Source: Listeria ivanovii subsp. londoniensis
Lineage (GTDB): Bacteria; Bacillota; Bacilli; Lactobacillales; Listeriaceae
Assembly (NCBI RefSeq): GCF_000763495.1
Contig: NZ_CP009576.1
Location: 2,518,501-2,582,500 of the forward strand
Length of the DNA stretch: 64,000 nt
Reading direction: 5' to 3'
Shown here one piece after another: positions 9,462-17,028 of this stretch (position 1 is its first letter; every line of letters starts with the position of its first letter). Position numbers and translations under genes: made by a program. The notes below the pieces were generated by a model, which did no database searches, had not been told where the DNA came from, and saw nothing but the letters and a program-made list of their open reading frames with translations.

Positions 9462-9491
9462 TTCAACTGAGTAGTCATCTGCTCAGTTGAA
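9462..9491 (+). repeat. 10-bp intercistronic stem-loop between the MFS genes
   Basis: TTCAACTGAG (9462-9471) and CTCAGTTGAA (9482-9491) flank a 10-nt loop, with no T-run. It lies in a 153-bp gap between the paralogous transporter genes and may be a processing or differential-stability element. Confidence 0.65.
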
Positions 9492-9606
9492 CTTGCATAT
9501 CGATTGTGAATTACAGCACAAACTCATGCAGTTTATCTATATGATGTGCTTAAAATAAGAGTCATATTTATAATCCCCAAAGTAACTACATAAAGGAGCG
9601 CAAACT

Positions 9607-10800
9607 ATGAAAAACAAATATTTATCTACATCACTCGGACTTTATATGAATTATTTCGTTCATGGGATGGCATTAATCATTATTGCTCAAAATATTGATT
9701 TTTTATCTCAGAAATGGAATACTGATTTAGCTGGTGCAGCTGGTGTTGTATCCTCGTTTGGGATTGGTAAGTTATTAGCCGTTTTTGTTTCTGGTAAACT
9801 TTCAGATAAGTTTGGCCGTAAACTATCTGTTATTCTTGGTGTATTCTTCTATATTGTCTTTTTGGGCGGGATTTTGCTCAGTCCTAATACGATTGTTGCC
9901 TATGCGTTTGGTATTTCTGCCGGGATTGCAAACTCATTTTTAGACACGGGGACCTATCCTGCACTTATGGAAGCTTATCCGAAAAAAGCAGCATCTGCAA
10001 ATATTGTTGTAAAAGCGTTTGTGCAAGCTGGACAGTTCTTACTACCATTTATGATTGCCTTTATTCTGGCAAACAACTTGTGGTATGGTTGGAGTTTTAT
10101 TGTATTAATTGTTATTTTACTTATCAATCTACTTTATACATTAACTCGTACTTTCCCGCCAATGACTGTTGGAAAGCCACTTGATTTTGAAAAAGAAGTA
10201 GCGAAGGAAAAACAACGAAAAATCCACTTTAGTATTGATGAAATTTGCTTGATTTTATTTGGTTTTGTAGCTCAGACGTTACTTTATATTATGAGTCAAT
10301 GGATTGCCAAATACGGATCCGAAGTGGTTCATATGACAGACAATGCTTCTAGGCTGCTCGTGAGTTATGCTAGTGTTGGGGCGATTATATGCGTGTGCGT
10401 TACCTTTGTTTTAGGAAATCGTGGTGTGAAGACACTTCATATTTTAATCACGTATGTAACGATGACCATGCTGATTTCTTTCACCCTCTTTGCATTTCCA
10501 AATGAGATTGTCTGTTTAGTAGGCGCTTTCTTACTTGGTTATTTCTCTGCTGGTGGAATTATTCAATTAGGATTAACCTTACTTGCGGAAGTTTCTGCAC
10601 GGGGAAAAGGGTTCGTTACAAGTCTCTATACAATTGCTGAAGGAATCGCCGTATTTAGTATTCCACTTATTGCAGCTGCCATTTCTCGCATTGATATTGC
10701 TGCTATTTTCTTATTAAATTCAGGAATCGCTTTATTTGGACTGATTTTGCTGTTGATTGTATTTATTCGAAAAAGGAAGTTTGCTAACGACGCGATTTAA
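9607..10800 (+). CDS. MFS transporter, second of a tandem paralogous pair
   Basis: A 397-residue major facilitator with 12 predicted helices. The helix 2-3 loop reads GKLSDKFGRKLS and helix 4 has NSFLDTGTYP; a basic loop EKEVAKEKQRK near residues 195-207 separates the two halves. Similarity to the preceding gene extends over the whole length, so the pair probably arose by duplication. They may import different hydroaromatic acids, or one may import substrate and the other export product. AAGGAG upstream of the ATG at 9607. Last gene of the operon, followed by a strong terminator shared with the opposite-strand ogt gene. Confidence 0.85.
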   Translation: MKNKYLSTSLGLYMNYFVHGMALIIIAQNIDFLSQKWNTDLAGAAGVVSSFGIGKLLAVFVSGKLSDKFGRKLSVILGVFFYIVFLGGILLSPNTIVAYAFGISAGIANSFLDTGTYPALMEAYPKKAASANIVVKAFVQAGQFLLPFMIAFILANNLWYGWSFIVLIVILLINLLYTLTRTFPPMTVGKPLDFEKEVAKEKQRKIHFSIDEICLILFGFVAQTLLYIMSQWIAKYGSEVVHMTDNASRLLVSYASVGAIICVCVTFVLGNRGVKTLHILITYVTMTMLISFTLFAFPNEIVCLVGAFLLGYFSAGGIIQLGLTLLAEVSARGKGFVTSLYTIAEGIAVFSIPLIAAAISRIDIAAIFLLNSGIALFGLILLLIVFIRKRKFANDAI

Positions 10801-10804
10801 ATAA

Positions 10805-10841
10805 AAAGGCCGAGAATTGCCACTCAATTCTCGGCTTTTTT
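10805..10841. terminator. Bidirectional terminator
   Basis: An 11-bp perfect stem GCCGAGAATTG (10809-10819)/CAATTCTCGGC (10825-10835) with T6 downstream and A5 upstream, ending the LysR-linked operon on one strand and ogt on the other. Confidence 0.9.
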
Positions 10842-11292
10842 ATTGTTTTTCTAAATCTAATAACGACTCTTTCATTGATAAACCGCCGCTAAAACCAGTT
10901 AGTTTTCCATTTTTACCGATGACGCGATGACATGGGATGATAACTAATAACGGATTTTTTCCGATTGCCGCTCCCACAGCTCTAACTGCTTTAGGGCGAT
11001 TAATTTGTTCCGCAATTTCCGTGTATGTTCTTGTTTCGCCATATGGGATGGTTTTTAATGCTTCAAAAACTTCCATTTGCAAATTACTGCCGGTTAACTC
11101 GATTGGAAAATCAAACGCTACTATTTCTTTATTTTGGTAAGCACGAATGGCGGTTTTATATTTATTTAATTTCTTGGTATTTTGCGTGGCGTTCAGAAGC
11201 CATTTTTTATCTGTACCTACATAAATAAGTGCCTGCTCGGTTGCAATAAGATAAAGTTCGGCATCAAAAAAACATATTGAATCATAATACAT
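10840..11292 (-). CDS. ogt: Methylated-DNA--[protein]-cysteine S-methyltransferase
   Basis: A 150-residue O6-alkylguanine-DNA alkyltransferase. The acceptor motif IIPCHRVIG places the methyl-accepting Cys at 121, preceded by the DNA-binding helix segment RAVGAAIGKNP with its arginine finger. It transfers the alkyl group from O6-methylguanine irreversibly to itself. The ATG at 11292 is preferred (AGAGGTG about 7 nt upstream); a GTG 9 nt earlier overlaps that ribosome binding site. It is divergent from the adaA-like gene at 11437, matching the pairing of the AdaA sensor with a separate methyltransferase in Bacillus. Confidence 0.92.
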   Translation of the reverse strand: MYYDSICFFDAELYLIATEQALIYVGTDKKWLLNATQNTKKLNKYKTAIRAYQNKEIVAFDFPIELTGSNLQMEVFEALKTIPYGETRTYTEIAEQINRPKAVRAVGAAIGKNPLLVIIPCHRVIGKNGKLTGFSGGLSMKESLLDLEKQ

Positions 11293-11436
11293 TATCGTCA
11301 CCTCTTTCTAAAGGAAATTATACGCTAGATAGCAGGGATTTCCACTTCCTATTGTTAAAAGAGCAAGATTAGAAAAGTTTTCCTCGCAATTTGTAGTCAG
11401 AACGTTTATGATTAATAAGAAGTTGAGGTGATAAAA

Positions 11437-11991
11437 TTGGCGGATTATTACTTAACCAAAAAACGTTGGTTAGCGATTTCTATGAATGATAAAACGGCAG
11501 ATGGCGAATTTTTCTATGGTGTAACATCCACTAAAATTTTTTGCTATCCGTCCTGTAAATCACGATTACCTAAAAAAGAAAATATCCTTATTTTTAAAAG
11601 TGCTGATGAAGCGATTTCTCATGGTTACCGGGCTTGTAAAAGATGTAAATCTGGTGGCGCAACGCTTCCAGACGCGGAATGGATCGAAAATATTGAAGCG
11701 TACATTGAAGAAAACTTCGCAAAAGCTATAACCTTACAAACAATTGCCGAAGATTGTCACGGTAGCCCATATCACTTACACCGTACTTTTAAACGAATCA
11801 CACAAATCACGCCAATTGCTTTTTTAGAAAATGTGCGGATTACTTATGCAAAAAAACTACTTCAAAATTCCGCTTTATCCATTGAAGAAATCGGCAAACA
11901 ATCTGGTTTCCCAAATCCCTCTCATTTTTCAACAACATTTAAAAGACAGACCGGTTTATCACCAAATCATTTCCGAAAAGCTTATCAATAA
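11437..11991 (+). CDS. adaA: AdaA-type methylphosphotriester sensor and AraC-family regulator
   Basis: A 184-residue protein. The N-terminal Ada zinc domain has the metal-binding cysteines C36-x3-C40 (FCYPSC) and C67-x2-C70 (ACKRC); C36 is expected to take the methyl group from phosphotriesters. Residues about 85-184 carry the two AraC helix-turn-helix motifs, ending NPSHFSTTFKRQTGLSP. There is no O6-methylguanine domain, so this is the AdaA type, with Ogt supplied by the divergent gene. The start is taken as TTG 11437 because GAGGTG (11425-11430) lies 6 nt before it; the GTG inside that site is unlikely to be used. It probably activates itself and neighbouring repair genes on alkylation stress. 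Confidence 0.88.
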   Translation: MADYYLTKKRWLAISMNDKTADGEFFYGVTSTKIFCYPSCKSRLPKKENILIFKSADEAISHGYRACKRCKSGGATLPDAEWIENIEAYIEENFAKAITLQTIAEDCHGSPYHLHRTFKRITQITPIAFLENVRITYAKKLLQNSALSIEEIGKQSGFPNPSHFSTTFKRQTGLSPNHFRKAYQ

Positions 11992-12014
11992 AATATAGAA
12001 TGGATGAAACTTAT

Positions 12015-12884
12015 ATGACACATATAACATTACCAATTATTGAAGACTGGGAAGGACTAACGCTCAGTACAATTTTACAAGAAAAATTTCACTTAGGAAA
12101 AAAAGCACGACATGAAATTAGAATGTCTCATGATGTTCTACTTAATAACAAGCCTTTTGACGATTGGAATACACCTCTTTTTGTTGGTGCTAGTTTGTCT
12201 TTGCCTGTCATTTTGCATGAAAAAATTGATGTGTATGAATATGATTTAGAAGTTATTTATGAGGATGATTTTTTACTCGTCGTTAATAAACCTGTTGGTA
12301 TGAAAACACATCCAAATGACTCTTATGAAACAGATACTTGTGCGAATGCAGTTCAGTATTATTTAGAACAAACGAACCAAGATGCAAATGCGCTAGCGGT
12401 TCATCGTTTAGATCAGACAACTTCTGGTTTGGTTCTTTTTGCTAAAAATAAACTGGCGATTGCTGGACTTTCATGGCAAATGGAAAATCGCGCTATCCAC
12501 CGGACTTATCTTGCAGCAGTGGATGGTACTTGGGGACTTGTGATGCAGACAATTAATAAGCCAATTGGTGAAGATAGACATCATGGTTCCAGACGTCAAA
12601 TTAGTCCATATGGCCAGCCTGCTGTCACACATATTACCGTTTTAGAAAATGATACTGAAAAAAATACATCCATTGTCGAATGTCAAATTGAAACTGGCCG
12701 GACACACCAAATTCGCGTTCATCTAAGTGGAATTGGTCATCCGATTATTGGTGATACGCTTTACGGTGGTTCTCCGCGTGCCAACCGCATTATGTTACAT
12801 GCAGAAAAGCTACACCTAAATCATCCATTTAAAGGCAAAGAAATGAATTTTTCTGCGCCCGCTGGTGATGATTGGGTATTTTAA
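12015..12884 (+). CDS. RluD/RluA-family pseudouridine synthase
   Basis: About 289 residues. Contains the catalytic motif HRLDQTTSGLVLFAKN with the invariant Asp, the strand VVNKPVGMKTHP, and the late motif TGRTHQIRVHLSGIGHPIIGD, all standard for RluA-type enzymes that isomerise uridines in 23S rRNA or tRNA. Residues about 1-75 resemble a reduced S4-like domain. The position modified cannot be told. The ribosome binding site is weak; ATG 12000 and ATG 12015 are in frame, and 12015 is preferred because GGATG lies about 9 nt upstream. It starts 23 nt after adaA and may be co-transcribed. Confidence 0.83.
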   Translation: MTHITLPIIEDWEGLTLSTILQEKFHLGKKARHEIRMSHDVLLNNKPFDDWNTPLFVGASLSLPVILHEKIDVYEYDLEVIYEDDFLLVVNKPVGMKTHPNDSYETDTCANAVQYYLEQTNQDANALAVHRLDQTTSGLVLFAKNKLAIAGLSWQMENRAIHRTYLAAVDGTWGLVMQTINKPIGEDRHHGSRRQISPYGQPAVTHITVLENDTEKNTSIVECQIETGRTHQIRVHLSGIGHPIIGDTLYGGSPRANRIMLHAEKLHLNHPFKGKEMNFSAPAGDDWVF

Positions 12885-12896
12885 AAAGCCACAACA

Positions 12897-13288
12897 TTAC
12901 GTCGTGACTTCCGTGCAGATTTCTACTTTCATTTTATCGGGGGCTTCCAAAAATACTGCATAATGATTTTCACCGCCAGCAAATGGATACCTATCTTCAT
13001 AAAGAAGTTTTACTCCTGCTGCTCTTAACTTGTCTCGAAAGAAATCAACTCGTTCTTTCGAGACACCGTGAAAAGCCAAGTGATTGAGTCCAATTCGCTT
13101 GCGGTGATAACCATCTGCCAAAAATTTTTCCTCCGTTTGGACAAATACTAAATAAGTGTCCTCGTATTTATAACTAAAACCAGCATTCCACGTCTAATAC
13201 AATTCAAACGAAAGCAGTTCTAACAACTCAACCAAAACAAATGACTTTTTTCTAAATCTTCTACATAAATTTCCACATGATGTAACAT
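12897..13288 (-). pseudogene. Broken VOC/glyoxalase-fold protein gene
   Basis: Reading from ATG 13288 (GGAGGCG upstream) gives a normal glyoxalase-superfamily start MLHHVEIYVEDLEKSHLFW, which stops after 22 codons at TAG. Shifting frame by the equivalent of a 1-nt deletion after LFW restores ELLELLSFELY, followed by a second, in-frame TAG and then TWNAGFSYKYEDTYLVFV. This runs into the intact C-terminal half (NHLAFHGVSKERVDFF, ending KVEICTEVTT). Two independent lesions, a frameshift and a nonsense codon, make inactivation likely. A TTG at 13121 could start the 74-residue remnant but has no clear site. The gene lies directly downstream of the AlkD-like gene in the same operon. Sequencing error would have to explain both lesions. 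Confidence 0.85.
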
Positions 13289-13294
13289 TTCCGT

Positions 13295-13951
13295 TTACGC
13301 CTCCCCGATATGCTTGAGCGCTTCTCTTTTACTAAGCGGGGCAAGTGAATGGTTTTTCACAAAATGTCGGACTTCCTCTGGGCTTTCTTTTGCGTATTGA
13401 CGAAGCGCCCAACCAATGGCTTTTTGAATAAAGAACTCCTTAGAATCTAGCCATTTTTCACAATTTGAAAATAATAGTTCTGCATCTGTTTTTTCTTTAT
13501 ACTTGAGTTGAAATAAAATTGCCGTCCGCGCTAGCCAAATATTATTCCCATCAATCCATTTCGCATTATAACTAGGAATAAGTTCAGGATACGTCGCAAA
13601 ATGATTACTTATTACTGTTCCTGCTAACCCATCTACTGTATCCCACCAAGATTTATGCACAACTAATTCTTCATATACCGAAATAGCCTCACTTGCTTGT
13701 TTTTTTCCGTAACGACTAAGTAAATCAATCGCCACATATTGAAATTCACGCTCTGCTTCTTGAAATAGTATTTTTACTAGCCTTAACAAATCAACCGGTT
13801 CTCCTTGCTCTTTTAAAAATGTTGCGAGCAATTTTTTTCGTTCACCTGCTCTAATTCCTAAAAAAGTAAATTGATTTTTCATGTATACTTCCATGGGCTT
13901 TGCATCTACATGCGAACCATTCACGCGAAAGAGTGTTTGAATATCCCTCAT
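13295..13951 (-). CDS. AlkD-like DNA alkylation repair glycosylase
   Basis: A 218-residue all-helical HEAT-like repeat protein of the DNA alkylation repair family. The residues known as functional in Bacillus cereus AlkD (W109, D113, R148, W187) all appear here at a constant offset of 6: W103 and D107 in SWWDTVDGLA, R142 in WLARTAI, and W181 in IGWALRQ. It should excise cationic lesions such as 3- and 7-methylpurines without base flipping. The start overlaps the stop of the upstream aldo/keto reductase by 4 nt (ATGA), so the two are translationally coupled. Together with ogt and adaA it makes a local alkylation-repair group. Downstream lies the VOC pseudogene. Confidence 0.88.
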   Translation of the reverse strand: MRDIQTLFRVNGSHVDAKPMEVYMKNQFTFLGIRAGERKKLLATFLKEQGEPVDLLRLVKILFQEAEREFQYVAIDLLSRYGKKQASEAISVYEELVVHKSWWDTVDGLAGTVISNHFATYPELIPSYNAKWIDGNNIWLARTAILFQLKYKEKTDAELLFSNCEKWLDSKEFFIQKAIGWALRQYAKESPEEVRHFVKNHSLAPLSKREALKHIGEA

Positions 13952-14832
13952 TCGGATTTCTCGCCCGTCAAAAAGGCACGTTCCCGTTCAATACTACTTA
14001 AAAAATATTCTAAATCATCTGGATCTGGACCAACTCGTTTCCCCGTTTCCAAACGATCCATTTTTTCCATATCACTTGCATCCAATTGAAAATAAGATAA
14101 CTGGGCGTTTTCTTCAATTCGGGTAGACGTGATGGATTTTGGAAAAATAATCGTATTTCGATTTAAATGCCATTGTAAAATCACCTGATCAACAAAGGCG
14201 CCATGTTTTTTTGCAATTGCATTAATAACTGGATTTTGCATTAAAATTCCCTTTGCAAGTGGGGACCATGCAGCATGCGCAATATTTTGTTCTGCTAAAT
14301 ATTTCCTTAAGTCATTTTGCGGCAAAAGTGGATGCGTCTCAACCTGATTTAATACTGGCTTTTGGTTTGCCGCAACTAATAAATCACTTAAATGATGTTG
14401 TTTAAAATTGGCAACACCAATAGATTTAATCAATTTTTCATCTTGTAAACGTTCCATCGCTCGCCAAGAATCGCGATACTTTCCTGCTACTGGCCAATGA
14501 ATTAAATATAAGTCCAAATAGTCCAACTTTAAATTTTTCAAAGTTCGTTCAAATGCAAATAGAGTTTCGTCGTAACCGAGATCACCGTTCCAAACTTTCG
14601 AACTAATAAATAGCTCTTCGCGTGAAATAGCACTATCGACAATGGCTTGCCCTACGATTGCCTCATTATTATAAACTGCTGCTGTATCAAATAACCGGTA
14701 ACCAACCTCAATAGCCTTTTCTACAGCACCAGCGATGAATTCTTGCTCTGTCACTTGGAAGACACCAAGCCCAATATAAGGAATCGATACATCTCCAGGT
14801 AAAATCATTCTGTCTTGTAATGTTTTTGTCAA
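13948..14832 (-). CDS. Aldo/keto reductase
   Basis: A 294-residue NADPH-dependent aldo/keto reductase. The tetrad is visible: Asp in GYRLFDTAAVY, Tyr in VYNNE, Lys in ISSKVWN and His in LYLIHWPV, followed by the barrel motifs IKSIGVANF and LNQVETHPLLPQ and the cofactor segment IIFPKSIT. Enzymes of this type (YtbE/YvgN group) reduce methylglyoxal and other reactive carbonyls. Start is TTG at 14832 with GGAGG 8 nt upstream. First gene of a minus-strand operon with the AlkD-like gene and the broken glyoxalase-fold gene, which suggests a module for electrophile and alkylation damage. Confidence 0.88.
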   Translation of the reverse strand: MTKTLQDRMILPGDVSIPYIGLGVFQVTEQEFIAGAVEKAIEVGYRLFDTAAVYNNEAIVGQAIVDSAISREELFISSKVWNGDLGYDETLFAFERTLKNLKLDYLDLYLIHWPVAGKYRDSWRAMERLQDEKLIKSIGVANFKQHHLSDLLVAANQKPVLNQVETHPLLPQNDLRKYLAEQNIAHAAWSPLAKGILMQNPVINAIAKKHGAFVDQVILQWHLNRNTIIFPKSITSTRIEENAQLSYFQLDASDMEKMDRLETGKRVGPDPDDLEYFLSSIERERAFLTGEKSE

Positions 14833-15215
14833 ACCAAAAACCTCCTCACGAAAATCATTTGTGAACTTTTTCTCTTAAAATGAATTATACACTATTTTCG
14901 CAAATTTATATTTTAAAACCAGTATACCGAAATGAGCCTTACTCTCCTAATAAAAAGTCATAAAAAAACAACTTTTTTTATTCATTTTCTTAAATACCTA
15001 AAAACAGCCATTGGAAACGCTGTCAGAGTCATTATTTGTCTAACTGTCGAAAAAAAGTTTCCTATTTATTCCCATCCTATGTTAGTATTAATTTGTGGTA
15101 AAAATCTATCATGTTTTTATTTCTTTTTGTTAACTTATCGTTAAGAAAAAAGCTCCCTTTTAAATCGAAAGTGAGCATTTATTAATGACCAAAAATGATC
15201 GGGGGAATTAAGGAA
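14833..15215. other. Gene-poor region between the aldo/keto reductase and Pit-accessory genes
   Basis: A 383-bp AT-rich gap with no credible gene; the open frame at 14932-15144 has no ribosome binding site and a sequence unlike a real protein. It should hold the reductase promoter (near 14850-14900, minus strand) and the promoter for the phosphate genes, but I cannot fix either. A hairpin at 15152-15176 (GCTC-CCTTT/AAAGT-GAGC with one mismatch) is flanked by A6, so it reads as a terminator only on the minus strand. No gene requires one there, which suggests antisense RNA arising within the phosphate genes. Confidence 0.5.
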
Positions 15216-15836
15216 ATGGCTTTTAAAAACAAAAAAGACCGTTTTGCTTCGTTGTTACATGACATTGCAGTAAATTTACATGAAGGTGCGAATTTTTTTG
15301 CAACGTATAACATCAATTCGGTGGAGGACTTACATACTTTCTCGAATAAAATCAAAGAATATGAAACAGCTGGGGATTCCATGGTTCACAAAATGATTAT
15401 GGAATTGAACGATGCTTTTATTACACCAATCGAACGCGAGGATATGTTAGAACTTACCAATCGCCTAGACGATGTAATGGATGCACTTGATGAAACAGCT
15501 TTTTCACTAGAAATCTGCCAAATCACTCATTATGATGAATACATGACTAAATTTATCCAAGCGATTCAAGCAAGCACTGTTGAAATTGAAAAAGCAGTTG
15601 ACCTTGTTTTTGATAAAAAATTAAAAGATGTTCGTAAACTTGCGATTCAAATTAAAGATTACGAATCCCAGTGTGATGATGTTTACCGCGAATCACTTAT
15701 CCAACTTTTCCAAAATGAAAAAGATCCAATCAAACTTATTCGTCTAAGAGAAGTTTATGAAAAATTAGAAGACATTGCTGATAGTTGTCAAAGTGTTGCT
15801 AACACGCTTGAATCAATTGTCATGAAAAATGCGTAA
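15216..15836 (+). CDS. DUF47 (PhoU-like) Pit accessory protein
   Basis: A 206-residue all-helical protein of the PF01865 family, similar to B. subtilis YkaA, which has the same start (FKxKKDRF) and length. It contains several PhoU-like acidic helices (KEYETAGDSMVHKMI, KDYESQCDDVYRE) that typically bind metal clusters. It is followed 13 nt later by the Pit transporter gene, the standard pairing, and probably modulates that low-affinity phosphate carrier. ATG 15216 is preferred over ATG 15195: it matches the family N-terminus, and GGGGG/AAGGA precede it. Confidence 0.87.
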   Translation: MAFKNKKDRFASLLHDIAVNLHEGANFFATYNINSVEDLHTFSNKIKEYETAGDSMVHKMIMELNDAFITPIEREDMLELTNRLDDVMDALDETAFSLEICQITHYDEYMTKFIQAIQASTVEIEKAVDLVFDKKLKDVRKLAIQIKDYESQCDDVYRESLIQLFQNEKDPIKLIRLREVYEKLEDIADSCQSVANTLESIVMKNA

Positions 15837-15849
15837 GGGGCCTAGATAG

Positions 15850-16848
15850 ATGGAAGGAATGTTTCTTATCACCCTCGTCATCGTCCTTGCCGCGCTAGCA
15901 TTTGACCTAATTAATGGGTTTCATGATACAGCAAACGCAATCGCGACTAGTGTCTCTACAAAAGCCTTAAAACCTAGACATGCAATTATCCTTGCCGCTA
16001 TTATGAATTTTGTCGGAGCAGTTTCTTTTACAGGGGTTGCTAAAACGATTACGAAAGATATCGTGGATCCATTTAGTTTGAATCACGGTGAACTTGTTAT
16101 TTTAGCAGCATTATTATCAGCAATTGCATGGAACTTAATTACATGGTACTTCGGAATTCCTAGTAGTTCCTCCCACGCATTAATTGGTTCTATCGCGGGT
16201 GCAGCTATTGCATCAGCTGGTTTTTCTGCGCTTGAATACGGCGGATTCACTAAAATTATCATCGGACTACTTGTTTCTCCTGTTCTTGCTTTTGTCGTTG
16301 GTTACACGATTTATTCGCTCTTTAAGATTTTCTTGAAGAACTTAAATTTAGCGACGACAAATAGAAGATTTAGGATGCTTCAAATCGGTACCGCTGCTTT
16401 ACAATCTTATACACACGGAACAAATGATGCTCAAAAATCAATGGGGATTATCACCATGGCATTAATTGCTGGTGGTTTCCAAACTACAGATGATGTGCAA
16501 TTATGGGTTCAAGTATCTTGTGCGATTGCGATGGCGATTGGTACAAGTATTGGTGGTTGGAAAATCATCAAAACAGTTGGTGGTAAAATTATGAAAATCA
16601 AACCTGTTAATGGTGTAGCAGCTGACTTAAGTTCTGTTATCATTATTTTCGGTGCTACATTTATCCATTTACCAGTTAGTACAACGCACGTTATTAGCTC
16701 TTCTATTCTTGGTGTTGGAACAGCTCACCGTGTTAAAGGAGTAAAATGGGATACAGCACAGCGGATGGTTATCACATGGGTAATTACACTCCCAATTTCC
16801 GCAACAATTGCAGCAATCCTGTTCTACGTACTAAATTTCTTCTTATAA
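15850..16848 (+). CDS. pit: Low-affinity inorganic phosphate transporter (PiT family)
   Basis: A 332-residue membrane protein with about 10 helices and both inverted PiT signature repeats: NGFHDTANAIATSVSTKAL near the N-terminus and THGTNDAQKSMGII in the second half. It carries metal-phosphate with H+ or Na+ across the cell membrane. It lies 13 nt behind the DUF47 gene in one operon and ends in a good terminator. No Pho box is obvious, consistent with constitutive low-affinity uptake. It could also move metal-phosphate complexes, as E. coli PitA does. Confidence 0.92.
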   Translation: MEGMFLITLVIVLAALAFDLINGFHDTANAIATSVSTKALKPRHAIILAAIMNFVGAVSFTGVAKTITKDIVDPFSLNHGELVILAALLSAIAWNLITWYFGIPSSSSHALIGSIAGAAIASAGFSALEYGGFTKIIIGLLVSPVLAFVVGYTIYSLFKIFLKNLNLATTNRRFRMLQIGTAALQSYTHGTNDAQKSMGIITMALIAGGFQTTDDVQLWVQVSCAIAMAIGTSIGGWKIIKTVGGKIMKIKPVNGVAADLSSVIIIFGATFIHLPVSTTHVISSSILGVGTAHRVKGVKWDTAQRMVITWVITLPISATIAAILFYVLNFFL

Positions 16849-16852
16849 AAAG

Positions 16853-16886
16853 CAAAGAACCTTGCTTAGGCGGGTTCTTTTTTATG
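16853..16886 (+). terminator. Intrinsic terminator of the pit operon
   Basis: AAAGAACC (16855-16862)/GGTTCTTT (16873-16880) with continuing T-run. Confidence 0.8.
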
Positions 16887-16945
16887 CACATTTTTGAATA
16901 AATCGAGTAATTCTTAGTGTAAAAAGAGATTTATTTAAAAATTTA

Positions 16946-16974
16946 TTGCATATTTAATCATTTTAATGTATTAT
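16946..16974 (+). promoter_or_regulatory. SigA promoter of the amino acid ABC operon
   Basis: TTGCAT (16946-16951), a 17-nt spacer, and TATTAT (16969-16974). The leader to the ATG at 17029 is about 48 nt; GGGAG is the ribosome binding site. Confidence 0.65.
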
Positions 16975-17028
16975 AATTAACATCGATAATAACCGTTTAT
17001 TTATCATAGACAAAAGGGAGTTGTATCC

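Noticed and set aside
14932..15144. 70-codon open frame on the plus strand
   Set aside because: No ribosome binding site, AT-driven composition (runs of Phe, Lys, Leu) and no family resemblance; it is chance in a gene-free gap.
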